A DNA stretch of 64,000 nt from Curvibacter gracilis ATCC BAA-807 (GTDB lineage Bacteria > Pseudomonadota > Gammaproteobacteria > Burkholderiales > Burkholderiaceae_C), in the NCBI RefSeq assembly GCF_000518645.1, contig NZ_JADZ01000017.1, forward strand, positions 1 through 64,000, in the 5' to 3' direction. How positions within the stretch are numbered: position 1 is the stretch's first letter; every line of letters starts with the position of its first letter. A program made the translations under genes and the position numbers. Of this stretch, positions 44,086 to 53,770 are shown one piece after another. Under the pieces are notes generated by a model. That model ran no database searches. It had not been told where the DNA came from and was given only the letters and a program-made list of their open reading frames with translations.

Positions 44086-44844
44086 ATGCTCAACAAACCA
44101 ATGCCTAGCTTGCTCGAAGAAATTCGTACGGCTTATCAAAAAATACGAAGCCAAGCGCCATGGAAACATGAAAAGTCGGATTACTGGCATCATCGGATTC
44201 TTCCTTTCGCGACACTTGCCCCTTGGCTGGATGACATAGAGTTCGTACATTTGTACGAAAAGATTCGAAGCCACACGCTAGTTGATATTTATCGTTGCTA
44301 TGAGTTGTGGAGTCTCGCAAAACAATGCGCGAATGTAGAAGGAGACCTGCTTGAAGTCGGTGTGTGGCGAGGCGGCACCGGATGCATCCTAGCTTCAGCA
44401 ATTCGGTATCAACGAGGAAAAAAGGTCTATCTGGCGGACACTTTTTCAGGGGTTGTCAAGGCGGGCGTCGACGATACCCGTTACGTCGGAGGTGAGCACG
44501 CGGACACCTCAGCGACGATCGTTCAGCAGTTGGTCGACGAACTGTCACTGGAAAATGTACAGATTCTTCAAGGTATTTTTCCTGAAGATACCCAGGACAG
44601 GATCACCGGCAAGATTGCACTACTGCATTGTGATGTGGACGTCTACCGATCATCCAAAGATATCGTCGAATGGTGTCTGCCAAGACTGTCTGTCGGGGCG
44701 ATCATCATCTTCGACGACTACGGGTTCTTCGGCTGCGAAGGCGTCACACGCTATTGCGAAGAGTTAAGGCAGCGCCCGGAATTCAAGTTCATCCACAACC
44801 TCAATGGACACGCCATCTTCATCAAAATCACCGTGACCGATTAA
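44086..44844 (+). CDS. TylF/MycF-family O-methyltransferase
   Basis: A 252-residue SAM-dependent sugar O-methyltransferase of the macrocin-methylase type. It shows LLEVGVWRGGTGCILASAI (about 86-104) and a metal-binding aspartate motif, CDVDVY (about 182), with IIIFDDYGFFGCEGV (about 207). Family members methylate hydroxyls of sugars on macrolides or surface glycans. Base composition is lower in GC than neighbouring genes and codon use differs, suggesting separate acquisition. ATG 44086 is used; ATG 44101 is an alternative. It is the last gene of the island before motA. Confidence 0.82.
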   Translation: MLNKPMPSLLEEIRTAYQKIRSQAPWKHEKSDYWHHRILPFATLAPWLDDIEFVHLYEKIRSHTLVDIYRCYELWSLAKQCANVEGDLLEVGVWRGGTGCILASAIRYQRGKKVYLADTFSGVVKAGVDDTRYVGGEHADTSATIVQQLVDELSLENVQILQGIFPEDTQDRITGKIALLHCDVDVYRSSKDIVEWCLPRLSVGAIIIFDDYGFFGCEGVTRYCEELRQRPEFKFIHNLNGHAIFIKITVTD

Positions 44845-45133
44845 CGCCGCCCCCACAGCCCAGCCTCGCGCTTTCAACGAAAAAGATCTTCAAGCGTAAT
44901 CACATCCGAGCTATGCCTCGGTGCGAGGACGCGGTGGACCCGAGAGGGAGCGGCGCTCGCAACGCACACTTGACACGTAAGCGATCAAGAAAGCCCCCCT
45001 TCCCCCCTCTGTTGCTCCCTCTGCGACGGCTGCAATCCGATACATTTACATCCGCAAGTCCAACCTTAGCCCATGACGTTGGGCGTATCACCGATCAACT
45101 CTGGCCTTTACAGCCCCAAACACCTGACCCCGC
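44845..45133. promoter_or_regulatory. motA upstream region
   Basis: These 289 bases have no gene. motA and motB are normally late, sigma-28-dependent genes, but no TAAA-N15-GCCG pair with correct spacing was found. TTTACATCCGC near 45048 and ATCACCGATCAA near 45089 are partial matches only. No obvious terminator follows the TylF-like gene. Confidence 0.35.
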
Positions 45134-45994
45134 ATGTTCGTCATCATCGGCTACGTCGTCTGCCTAGGCTGCATCTTCGGCGTCTACATTGCCCACGGCG
45201 GCAATATCGGCGTGATCTTGCACGCCCTGCCCTTTGAGATGATCACCATCTTCGGCGGCGCCCTGGGCGCCTTCGTGGTGAACAACCAACCCAAGGTGCT
45301 CAAGGCCACCATGAAGGCGCTGCCCGACGCGCTCAAGGGCTCGAAGTACACTAAGGCGCGCTACATGGAGCTGCTGACCATGCTCTATGAAATTCTTCAG
45401 AAGGCGCGAAAAGAGGGGTTGATGGCGATTGAAAAAGACGTCGAATCACCGCACGACTCGCCCATCTTCAGCAAATTCCCGGTGGTGGGCCATGACCACC
45501 ATGTGATTGAATTCACCACCGACTACCTGCGCATGATGGTGTCGGGCAACCTGAATGCCCACGAGATCGAAGCACTGATGGACTCCGAGATCGACACCCA
45601 CCACGCTGAAGCCCATGCCCCGGTGGCGGCGCTGGCCCGACTGGCAGGCGCCCTGCCGGCTTTCGGGATCGTGGCGGCCGTGCTGGGGGTGGTGAACACC
45701 ATGGGCTCGGTGGGCCAGCCGCCGGCGGTGCTGGGGGGGATGATCGGCTCGGCGCTGGTGGGCACCTTCCTGGGCATTTTGCTGGCCTATGGCGTGATGG
45801 AGCCTTTGGGCGGTCTGCTGGAGCAGAAGATGGAAGATGCCGCCAAGGAGTTGCAGTGCATCAAGACCACCTTGCTGGCCAGCATGCAAGGCTACAACCC
45901 GACCACCGCGATCGAGTTCGGGCGCAAGGTGCTGTTCTCGACCGACCGGCCCAGCTTCTCCGAGCTGGAATCCCACGTGCGCGGCAAGAAATAA
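45134..45994 (+). CDS. motA: flagellar motor stator protein MotA
   Basis: MotA forms the proton-driven stator with MotB and pushes on FliG. The 286-residue protein has four hydrophobic segments (about 2-20, 30-50, 170-192, 202-225). A cytoplasmic loop between the second and third holds KGSKYTKARYMELLTMLYEI and the charged residues that contact FliG. The length is that of enteric-type MotA. It starts directly at the first membrane helix and is followed by motB after 25 bases. Confidence 0.96.
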   Translation: MFVIIGYVVCLGCIFGVYIAHGGNIGVILHALPFEMITIFGGALGAFVVNNQPKVLKATMKALPDALKGSKYTKARYMELLTMLYEILQKARKEGLMAIEKDVESPHDSPIFSKFPVVGHDHHVIEFTTDYLRMMVSGNLNAHEIEALMDSEIDTHHAEAHAPVAALARLAGALPAFGIVAAVLGVVNTMGSVGQPPAVLGGMIGSALVGTFLGILLAYGVMEPLGGLLEQKMEDAAKELQCIKTTLLASMQGYNPTTAIEFGRKVLFSTDRPSFSELESHVRGKK

Positions 45995-46019
45995 ATAACA
46001 GGCAGGCAACCGTTCTCCC

Positions 46020-46967
46020 ATGGCAGACGCCAAAAAGCTACAGCCGATCATCATCAAGCGGGTCAAGAAGGGCGGCCACGCTGCGCACGGGGGCGCCTGG
46101 AAGATCGCTTATGCCGACTTCGTGACGGCCATGATGGCGTTCTTCCTGCTGATGTGGCTGCTGGGCTCCACGGCCAAGGGCGAGTTGCAGGGCATCGCCT
46201 CCTACTTTGCCTCCCCCATGAAGGTGGCGATGTCGGGCGGATCCGGGGCGGGCAACAGCTCCAGCATCATCCCGGGCGGGGGCACCGACCTGAGCAAATC
46301 CGTGGGCCAGGTGATGAAGGCCGATCAGGCAGCAGACGCCAAATCGGCGGCCAAGAACCACCCCGAAGCCGTGCGCGCCGAACTGGCCAAGCAAGATGCC
46401 AAGCGCATGGCCAACCTCAAGAACAAGATCGAGGCCCTGATCACGGACAGCGCCAAGCTCAACGAATACAAGTCGCAGATCAAGCTGGAGATCACGCCGG
46501 ACGGGCTGCAGATCCAGATCGTCGATGACCAGAGCCGCCCCATGTTCGACAGCGGCAGCGCGCTGGTCAAACCTTATATGCGCGACATCCTGCGCGAGAT
46601 CGGCAATGCCCTCAATGGGGTGGAGAACCGCATCAGCCTGGCCGGCCACACCGATGCCGCCCCCTATGGCAATGGCGAACGGGGCTACAGCAATTGGGAA
46701 CTCTCGGCCGACCGAGCCAACGCCTCGCGCCGTGAATTGGTCGCAGCAGGCATGCCGGACGACAAACTGGCCCGGGTGGTCGGCCTCGCCGCCGTCGACC
46801 TGATGGACAAGAACAACCCTCGAGCGCCGGTCAATCGGCGCATCAGCATCACGGTGATGACGCGAGAGGCTGAAGAACGACTGTTGAGTTCAATAAAAGT
46901 GCCTCCCAACGCAACAGAAACCGAGAACGGGAAAGAAACTGAGGTTTTGAGCGGAAAAAAACCTTAA
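46020..46967 (+). CDS. motB: flagellar motor stator protein MotB
   Basis: MotB anchors the stator to peptidoglycan and carries the proton-binding aspartate, Asp33 in YADFVTAMMAFFLLMW. The 315-residue protein has one membrane helix (about 32-50), a linker, and an OmpA-like peptidoglycan-binding domain (about 165-285; SLAGHTDAAPYG, LSADRANASRREL). The tail is Glu/Lys-rich. Confidence 0.97.
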   Translation: MADAKKLQPIIIKRVKKGGHAAHGGAWKIAYADFVTAMMAFFLLMWLLGSTAKGELQGIASYFASPMKVAMSGGSGAGNSSSIIPGGGTDLSKSVGQVMKADQAADAKSAAKNHPEAVRAELAKQDAKRMANLKNKIEALITDSAKLNEYKSQIKLEITPDGLQIQIVDDQSRPMFDSGSALVKPYMRDILREIGNALNGVENRISLAGHTDAAPYGNGERGYSNWELSADRANASRRELVAAGMPDDKLARVVGLAAVDLMDKNNPRAPVNRRISITVMTREAEERLLSSIKVPPNATETENGKETEVLSGKKP

Positions 46968-47027
46968 CATCCCGGTAGCGCTCCCAAAGACTTTTTACAC
47001 AGAATTTCAAGATCGAAAGGGTCACCT

Positions 47028-47414
47028 GTGGCAAACACCCTTCGCTTTCTCATCGTCGACGACTTCTCGACGATGCGAAGAATCGTGCGGAACCTGCTCA
47101 AAGAAAGCGGGTACACCGAAGCTGACGAGGCCGAAGACGGCGTCGCAGCACTGAACAAATTGCGCAACAGTCGCTTCGACTTTGTGGTGACGGACATCAA
47201 CATGCCGAACATGAACGGTTTCCAGTTGTTGGCCGAAATCAAGTCGGACGAGAAACTCAAGCACCTGCCGGTGCTGATGGTGACGGCAGAAGCCCGCAAG
47301 GAAGACATCGTGGCAGCGGCCCAAGGCGGGGCGGCCGGTTACATCGTGAAGCCCTTCACGAAAGCCACTCTCGAAGAGAAGGTGGCCAACATCCTCAAGA
47401 AAATGGGCCTGTGA
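47028..47414 (+). CDS. cheY: chemotaxis response regulator CheY (motor-operon copy)
   Basis: A 128-residue receiver protein with DD at 11-12, phospho-acceptor D56 (VTDINMP), Thr86 and Lys108. It is closer to classical enteric CheY than the copy at 7888, including NMNGFQLL and [13 protein letters not shown]. It is paired with cheZ seven bases downstream, so it is the best candidate for the switch-binding CheY. The GTG start has AAAGGG upstream. Confidence 0.95.
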   Translation: MANTLRFLIVDDFSTMRRIVRNLLKESGYTEADEAEDGVAALNKLRNSRFDFVVTDINMPNMNGFQLLAEIKSDEKLKHLPVLMVTAEARKEDIVAAAQGGAAGYIVKPFTKATLEEKVANILKKMGL

Positions 47415-47421
47415 GATCACC

Positions 47422-48057
47422 ATGGATACCAGCGACTCCACCCAGTCTGCGAGCCATGGCGACGTCACCGATGTCCATCAGAAAATCGGCCACCTGACCC
47501 GGCAGCTGCACAACGCACTCAACGAGTTGGGCTACACCGAACGTCTGCGGGGCACCATGGGTGAACTGCCGGACGCCAAAAGCCGCCTGTCCTACATTGC
47601 CCGTCTCACCGGCGAGGCCGCCGAAAAGGTGCTCAACCGGGTGGAGCTGGCCAAGAGCGAACAGGACGAGCTGGCCAGCGATACCCAGGCCGTGAAGGCC
47701 GCCCTGATCAAGGACCCGGTTCGGGCCGTGGCCAGCGGGCGCCTGCTCAACTACCTGACGGATGTGGAAAAGCGCACCCGGGAAGCGGACAGCCACTTGA
47801 CCGAAATCATGATGGCCCAGGACTTCCACGATCTGACCGGTCAGGTGATTGCCCGCGTGGTCAGCCTGGCGGCCACCATTGAAGAGCAGTTGGTGCAGTT
47901 GGTGATCCAGACCGCACCCAATCCCGTGGCCCTGCAGACGCCGGTGCCTGCACCGCGCGAGCACCTGGCCGGTCCGGTGGTGGACCCCGAGCACACGCCC
48001 GATGTCGTCACCGACCAATCGCAGGTGGACGACCTGCTGGCCAGCCTGGGCTTCTGA
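47422..48057 (+). CDS. cheZ: phospho-CheY phosphatase CheZ
   Basis: CheZ speeds dephosphorylation of CheY. The 211-residue protein has a long helical hairpin with active-site stretch MMAQDFHDLTGQVIARVV (catalytic Asp137 and Gln141) and the CheY-docking C-terminal peptide VDDLLASLGF. It lies directly after cheY. Confidence 0.96.
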   Translation: MDTSDSTQSASHGDVTDVHQKIGHLTRQLHNALNELGYTERLRGTMGELPDAKSRLSYIARLTGEAAEKVLNRVELAKSEQDELASDTQAVKAALIKDPVRAVASGRLLNYLTDVEKRTREADSHLTEIMMAQDFHDLTGQVIARVVSLAATIEEQLVQLVIQTAPNPVALQTPVPAPREHLAGPVVDPEHTPDVVTDQSQVDDLLASLGF

Positions 48058-48260
48058 GTTTTCCGAGGCCCGTCAGGCGTGGCGGGCGGTTCGGGTGCTG
48101 TGCCGCGCCCGGCGCGTGGGATTGTCATTTTTGCCGGACACAGCCGCTGGCACGAACACCGCACCGACGCCCAGGGAACAAGCCAGAATGCCCCCGCTTT
48201 TCAGACTTTAGATTTTCCTGCGGGCTTTCAGAATGACGGTTACAGCCTCGTACCGTCACC
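48058..48260. promoter_or_regulatory. spacer between cheZ and flhB
   Basis: A 203-base gap without a gene separates the mot-che genes from flhB. It is expected to contain an flhB promoter. Short GC-rich inverted repeats (CGCGCCCGGCGCG near 48103) could end the upstream transcript, but there is no T-run. No promoter class could be assigned. Confidence 0.35.
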
Positions 48261-49409
48261 ATGGACAATCAAGACCGCCCCCTACCAGCCTCCCAGCGCA
48301 AGCTCAGCCAAGCGCGCGGTGACGGCCAGGTCTCGCGCTCCAAGGACCTGTCCCACATGGTGGTGCTGGGTGCCGGTGCCGCCGCCCTGTGGGTCATGAC
48401 CCCCTCACTGGTGCAGCACCTCAAGCAGGCCCTGATCCAGCAACTGAGCTTCAATGCCGAGACCCTGCTGCGGCCGGCCAACATGATCAACCAACTGCAA
48501 CACATGGCGGCCATCGCGGTGGCCGCCTCGCTGCTGTTCGCAGCCGTCATCGCCTGCGCCGCCATTGCCAGCGAGGTGGCATCGGGCGGCTGGGTCATGA
48601 GCTTCAAGCCCATGATGCCCGACCTGAGCCGCCTCAACCCGATCTCGGGCATGGGCAACCTGTTCTCCAAACAGCAGGCCGTCAACGTGCTGAAGCTGAT
48701 GCTGCTGTCGACCATCATGGGCTGGACCGGCTGGCACTACCTGTCCAACAGCTTCCAGGAAATCGCCTCTTTGATGATGCAGCCCTCGGCCGCCGCCGTG
48801 ATGCACCTGGTCAACTGGATCGTCAAGGGTCTGTCGCTGCTGCTGCTGATCGTGTTCGCCGCGGCAGTGATCGATGTGCCGCTGCAAAAGCGCTTCTTCA
48901 TGGACAAGCTGAAGATGTCGCACGACGAAGTGAAGCGCGAAAACAAGGACGCCGAAGGCAACCCCCAGGTGAAAAGCAAGCTGCGCGCCAAGCAGCGTGA
49001 GTTGGCCCACCGCCGCAGCATTTCCAACGTGCCCAAGGCCGACTTCGTGGTGATGAACCCGACCCACTTTGCCGTGGCCCTGAAGTACGACGAAGCCACC
49101 ATGGCCGCGCCGCAGGTGATCGCCAAGGGCGCCGACCTGCTGGCCTTCAAGATCCGCGAAGTGGCCAACAGCCACTCGGTGCCGGTGCTGCAGTCGCCCA
49201 TGCTGGCGCGCGCCCTGTACGCCCATGCCGAGCTGGACCAGACCATCCCCTCCAGCCTGTATGCCGCCGTGGCCCAGGTGCTGGCCTATGTCTACCGCCT
49301 CAAGGCCGCCATGCGCGGTCAGGGCCCGATGCCTCAGCAGCCCGATCCGCACGTGCCGCCTGAACTCGATCCGCTCAACAAGCCCACCCGGGCCGGAGCT
49401 GACGCATGA
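48261..49409 (+). CDS. flhB: flagellar export switch protein FlhB
   Basis: FlhB switches export from hook to filament substrates after FliK signals hook completion. The 382-residue protein has four membrane helices in the first 215 residues. Its cytoplasmic domain carries the autocleavage motif NPTH (about 266-269) in VVMNPTHFAVALKY. The C-terminal tail is Pro-rich. It overlaps flhA by four bases. Confidence 0.96.
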   Translation: MDNQDRPLPASQRKLSQARGDGQVSRSKDLSHMVVLGAGAAALWVMTPSLVQHLKQALIQQLSFNAETLLRPANMINQLQHMAAIAVAASLLFAAVIACAAIASEVASGGWVMSFKPMMPDLSRLNPISGMGNLFSKQQAVNVLKLMLLSTIMGWTGWHYLSNSFQEIASLMMQPSAAAVMHLVNWIVKGLSLLLLIVFAAAVIDVPLQKRFFMDKLKMSHDEVKRENKDAEGNPQVKSKLRAKQRELAHRRSISNVPKADFVVMNPTHFAVALKYDEATMAAPQVIAKGADLLAFKIREVANSHSVPVLQSPMLARALYAHAELDQTIPSSLYAAVAQVLAYVYRLKAAMRGQGPMPQQPDPHVPPELDPLNKPTRAGADA

Positions 49410-51490
49410 ACGAACTGCTCAAAAACCTGCAACAACGCCTGGGCCCGCACGCCCACCTGATCCAGGGCCTGTCGGCCCCGCTGCTGGTGGTGATGATCCT
49501 GTCGATGATGGTGCTGCCCATGCCGGCCTGGCTGCTGGACACCTTCTTCACGCTGAACATCGCGGTGGCGCTGATGGTGATGATGGTGGCGGCCTACATG
49601 GTGCGCCCGCTCGACTTCATGGCCTTCCCTTCGGTGCTGCTGCTGACCACGCTGATGCGCCTGTCGCTCAACGTGGCCTCCACCCGGGTGGTGCTGCTCG
49701 AGGGCCACACCGGTGCAGGCGCGGCCGGTGCGGTGATCGAGGCCTTTGGCCACTTCCTGATCGGTGGCAACTTTGCGGTCGGTCTGATCGTGTTCGCGAT
49801 CCTGGTGGTGATCAACTTCGTGGTGGTGACCAAGGGCGCCGAGCGGATTGCCGAAGTGTCGGCCCGCTTCACCCTGGACGCCATGCCCGGCAAGCAGATG
49901 GCGGTGGACGCCGACCTCAACGCCGGCCTGATCGACGAAGCCGAAGCGCGCCGCCGCCGTCTCGAAATCGGTGAGGAAGCCAACTTCTTCGGTGCCATGG
50001 ACGGTGCCTCCAAGTTTGTGCGGGGCGACGCCATGGCGGGCATCCTGATCCTGCTGATCAACATCGTCGGCGGCTTCACGGTCGGCATGGTGCAGCACGA
50101 CCTGAGCGCGGGCCAGGCTGCCAATTCGTACATCCTGCTGGCTGTCGGTGATGCCCTGGTGGCCCAGATCCCGGGCCTGCTGATCTCGGTGGCTGCGGCC
50201 ATGGTGGTCTCGCGCGTGGGCAAGGAACACGACGTCAGCAATCAGATCATGAGCCAGATGCTGGGCTCGCCCCGCGTGCTGGGCATCACGGCCGCCATCC
50301 TGACGCTGCTGGGCATCGTGCCGGGCATGCCCCATGTGGTGTTTCTCAGCATGGGCTCGGCCATCGGCTATGGCGCCTGGCGCCTGTCGCGCCGGCTGGA
50401 GCGCGAAAAGAACGTGCCCCCGCCCCCGCCCCCCGCCACCAACGATGGCGAGGCCAGCTGGGACGACCTGCAGCCCATCGACCTGCTGGGGCTGGAGCTG
50501 GGCTACCGCCTGATCTCCCTGGTGGACAAGAAGCGCCAGGGTGACCTGCTGACCCGCATCAAGGGCGTGCGCCGCAAGTTCGCCCAGGAAGTGGGCTTTC
50601 TGCCCCCGGCCGTGCATGTGCGCGACAACCTCGAACTCAAGCCCAGCGCCTACCGCATCACCCTGCGCGGCGTGATGGTGGGCGAGGGCGAAGCCTTCCC
50701 CGGCATGTTCCTGGCCATCAACCCGGGCGGCATCACCACCCCCCTGATCGGTACCGCCACCACCGACCCCGCCTTTGGCCTCCCAGCACACTGGATCGAC
50801 GATCGCCAGAAGGAAGCGGCGCAAATGGCTGGTTTTACCGTGGTTGATTCAGAAACCGTGGTGGCCACTCATTTGTCACACTTGATGCAAACACAGGCCG
50901 CTAGGTTGTTGAGCCGCACAGAGACCCAGCAACTGGTCGAGCATGTGAGCAAACTGGCCCCGAAACTGATTGAAGAAGTCGTCCCCAAAATGGTCACCAT
51001 CGCCAACTTCCAGAAAGTGCTGCAGCTGCTGCTGGAAGAGGCTGTGCACATCCGCGACATCCGCACCATCATCGAAACCCTGGCCGAGTACGCCGGCACC
51101 ATCACCGACCCGGTCGAGCTGGCCCGCCGCGTGCGCATCGCCCTCTCGCCGGCCATCGTGCAACAGATCTACGGCCCGGCGCGTGAACTCAACGTCATCG
51201 CCATCGAGCCCGGCCTGGAGCGCCTGCTGGTGCAGGCCCTGGGCAACAACAACGGCACGGCCCTTGACCCGGGCGTGGCCGACGCGCTGACCCGCAGCGC
51301 CGCCGAAATCGCCAACAAGCAAGAAGAGATGGGCCTGCCCGCCTGCCTGCTGGTCCCGGACCAGATCCGTGGCGCCATGGCTCGCCTGGTGCGCCGACTG
51401 GCGCCCCGCATGCAAGTCCTGGCGCACAGCGAAATCCCTGAAACACACACGATCCGCATTGGTCCCATCCTGAGAGGTGCCGCATCATGA
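49406..51490 (+). CDS. flhA: flagellar export gate protein FlhA
   Basis: FlhA is the large export gate subunit. The 694-residue protein has about eight membrane helices in the first 330 residues, with the conserved FHIPEP-region loop (VVVTKGAERIAEVSARFTLD). A Pro-rich linker leads to a cytoplasmic nonamer-forming domain that receives chaperone-substrate complexes. ATGA overlaps occur at both ends (flhB and flhF). Confidence 0.97.
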   Translation: MNELLKNLQQRLGPHAHLIQGLSAPLLVVMILSMMVLPMPAWLLDTFFTLNIAVALMVMMVAAYMVRPLDFMAFPSVLLLTTLMRLSLNVASTRVVLLEGHTGAGAAGAVIEAFGHFLIGGNFAVGLIVFAILVVINFVVVTKGAERIAEVSARFTLDAMPGKQMAVDADLNAGLIDEAEARRRRLEIGEEANFFGAMDGASKFVRGDAMAGILILLINIVGGFTVGMVQHDLSAGQAANSYILLAVGDALVAQIPGLLISVAAAMVVSRVGKEHDVSNQIMSQMLGSPRVLGITAAILTLLGIVPGMPHVVFLSMGSAIGYGAWRLSRRLEREKNVPPPPPPATNDGEASWDDLQPIDLLGLELGYRLISLVDKKRQGDLLTRIKGVRRKFAQEVGFLPPAVHVRDNLELKPSAYRITLRGVMVGEGEAFPGMFLAINPGGITTPLIGTATTDPAFGLPAHWIDDRQKEAAQMAGFTVVDSETVVATHLSHLMQTQAARLLSRTETQQLVEHVSKLAPKLIEEVVPKMVTIANFQKVLQLLLEEAVHIRDIRTIIETLAEYAGTITDPVELARRVRIALSPAIVQQIYGPARELNVIAIEPGLERLLVQALGNNNGTALDPGVADALTRSAAEIANKQEEMGLPACLLVPDQIRGAMARLVRRLAPRMQVLAHSEIPETHTIRIGPILRGAAS

Positions 51491-52983
51491 ACATCAAGCG
51501 CTTTCACGCCGCAACGTCCCGCGAAGCACTGGCCAAGGCACGAATGGCTTTTGGTGAGGGCACGCTGATCCTGTCCAACCGCCCCACCGCCAATGGCGTC
51601 GAAGTGATGGCCACCGGCGAAGACGCGCTGTCGGCCCTGGAGCAGCACACCGAAGGCGGCCCCTCACAAGGCCACGGCCTGACCCAGGTGCCCGGCTCCA
51701 GCCTGAGCCGCAAGCTGGCCACCATGAACCCACCCGAACTGGGCCCGCGTGGCGTGCGCGAAGACACCGCCGAACTGGCCATGAGCACCCTGTCCTTCCA
51801 GGACTATGTGCGCGAGCGCATGCTGCGCCGCCGCCAGGAGGCCATGGGCGCCGAAGACAACGCCCCCATGGCCCCGCGCAGCCAACGCGAGATGCCCGCC
51901 CCGGCCCCCAAGGAGATCCAGCCGATCGCCTTCAAGAAGGCCCCGGCCCCGCGCCCGGCCGTCACCCGCCCGGTGTTCGAAGACGTCACGCCGTCCCGCG
52001 CCAAGGCCCCGGTGGCCCAGGCCGCGGCCCCGGCCGTGAACCAACAAGGCATCGTCAACGAACTGCAGGCCATGAAGGAGCTGATCGAAGAGCGCTTCAA
52101 CACCCTGGCCTGGCTGGGTCAGGCCAAGCAGGACCCGATCCAGTCCAACCTGATGCTCAAGATGATCCGCGCCGGCTACTCGCCTGCCCTGGCCCGCGCC
52201 ATCCTGGAGCGCCTGCCCGCCGAGACCGGCCCGGCCGAAGCCGTGCGCTGGCTGATGGAGGTGCTGGAGCGCAACCTCAAGACCGACGCCGACAGCTACC
52301 CGCTGTACGAAGAAGGCGGCATCTTCGCCCTGGTGGGTGCCACCGGTGTGGGCAAGACCACCACCACCGCCAAGCTGGCCGCCCTGTGCGCCCGTGTGCA
52401 TGGCCCTGGCAGCGTGGGCCTGATCACGCTCGACACCTACCGCATCGCCGCACACGAACAGCTGCGCACCTACGGCCGCATGCTCGGCGTGGTGGCCCAT
52501 CTGGCCCACGACCGCGCCGCCTTGCAAGACCTGCTGGGCCTGCTGGGCAACAAGAAGATGGTGCTGATCGACACCACCGGCCTGGCCCCGCGCGATCCGC
52601 GCAAGCGCGAGATGCTCGATGTGCTCGACCTGCCCGGCATCCAGAAGCTGCTGGTGGTCAACGCCGGCAGCCACGGCGACACCATCGACGACACCCTGTC
52701 GTGCTTCAAGACCACGGGCGTGCAGCAGACCATTCTCTCGAAGGTGGACGAGGCCGTGAAACTGGGCCCGGCGCTCGACGCCCTGATCCGCCACCAGGTG
52801 GTGCTGCGCGGGGTCACCAATGGCCAGCGCGTGCCTGAAGACTGGGAAGCCGCCGACGCCGGCAAGCTGGTGCGCGCCTCCATGCGCACCCCCGGCAAGT
52901 CGGCCTTCGACCCCAAGGCCGTCGACCTGAACTATTTCTTCTCGAACAGCAACATGGCCGTTTCGGAGAGTGCCCATGTTTGA
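51487..52983 (+). CDS. flhF: flagellar SRP-like GTPase FlhF
   Basis: FlhF is an SRP-type GTPase that sets the position of polar flagella. The 498-residue protein has an N-terminal B domain (MNIKRFHAATSREALAKAR), an Ala/Pro-rich linker (about 120-185), and NG domains with P-loop GATGVGKTTTTAKLA (about 285), DTYRIAAHEQL and IDTTGLAPRDPRKRE. It overlaps flhA by four bases and the next gene by eight. Confidence 0.96.
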   Translation: MNIKRFHAATSREALAKARMAFGEGTLILSNRPTANGVEVMATGEDALSALEQHTEGGPSQGHGLTQVPGSSLSRKLATMNPPELGPRGVREDTAELAMSTLSFQDYVRERMLRRRQEAMGAEDNAPMAPRSQREMPAPAPKEIQPIAFKKAPAPRPAVTRPVFEDVTPSRAKAPVAQAAAPAVNQQGIVNELQAMKELIEERFNTLAWLGQAKQDPIQSNLMLKMIRAGYSPALARAILERLPAETGPAEAVRWLMEVLERNLKTDADSYPLYEEGGIFALVGATGVGKTTTTAKLAALCARVHGPGSVGLITLDTYRIAAHEQLRTYGRMLGVVAHLAHDRAALQDLLGLLGNKKMVLIDTTGLAPRDPRKREMLDVLDLPGIQKLLVVNAGSHGDTIDDTLSCFKTTGVQQTILSKVDEAVKLGPALDALIRHQVVLRGVTNGQRVPEDWEAADAGKLVRASMRTPGKSAFDPKAVDLNYFFSNSNMAVSESAHV

Positions 52984-53770
52984 AGCGGGTCTTGACCAAA
53001 GCGCCGGCCTGCGCCGGCAGATGCCCAAGCCAGTGCTGCGTCTGGTCCCCGTGATCCGGCACAGCAGCGGCGAGGCCGAACTGCGGCTGCTGTGGCAGCT
53101 CTGCCAGGGTTTCGTCGAACAAGGCCTGTCGGTGGCGGTGCTGGACACGGACAGCCTCGAAACCGAAGAGGCACCGGGCCTGCAACAGATCCTCGTCGAC
53201 CAGTGCAGCCCCTCTGAGGTGGCCGACCTGGACCTGCCCTGGACCATCGTCCCTGCGGCCCTGGGCTGGCGTGAGCTGACCCGCAGCGGCCAGCTCGATG
53301 CCCACGGTCGTGCGACCCTGGGCGAGCATTTCAGCCCCTTCGGCATGCTGCTGGTGTATGGCAGCGCTGCCCGGCTGGGCCCGGCACTGGCCAACACGGG
53401 CGTGCGCCCCCTGGTGCCCGTGACCCCCGAGCCGCGCCACCTGCTCAGTGCCTACCAGGCCATGAAGGTGCTCATGGAGCAGGCACTGTTGATGCCTTCT
53501 GTGGCCGTCATGGTGACGGAGCCGACACAAAACATGGTGATGCGCGCCTTGCAGGCCCGCAAAACACTGCAGAATTGCTTCACCCGTCACATGGGTTGCT
53601 ACCTCGATTCAATGACAGTAAAGTCCTTCACTGACGATGAGGTGGCAGGGCGCGATATCCAGATGCTGGCCCTGCGACTGATGGAGAACGCGATTCCCCT
53701 TGGCGCAGCCCCGGCCTCCCTGCTTCACCGCCCCGCAGACGAAGAGGTTCAATTGGTTCGGAGCCACTGA
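52976..53770 (+). CDS. FlhG-position protein, MinD-like fold without P-loop
   Basis: A 264-residue protein in the usual place of flhG, between flhF and fliA. Its start (LRLVPVIRHSSGEAELRLL) aligns with the MinD/ParA P-loop region, but the deviant Walker A lysines of KGGxGKT are absent. VAVLDTDS (about 54) resembles the following strand. FlhG normally controls flagellar number and activates FlhF GTPase; without a P-loop it is unlikely to bind ATP the same way. The ATG at 52976 has GGAG upstream; a GTG six bases earlier is less likely. Assignment to the FlhG lineage is by position and residual pattern. Confidence 0.6.
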   Translation: MFEAGLDQSAGLRRQMPKPVLRLVPVIRHSSGEAELRLLWQLCQGFVEQGLSVAVLDTDSLETEEAPGLQQILVDQCSPSEVADLDLPWTIVPAALGWRELTRSGQLDAHGRATLGEHFSPFGMLLVYGSAARLGPALANTGVRPLVPVTPEPRHLLSAYQAMKVLMEQALLMPSVAVMVTEPTQNMVMRALQARKTLQNCFTRHMGCYLDSMTVKSFTDDEVAGRDIQMLALRLMENAIPLGAAPASLLHRPADEEVQLVRSH

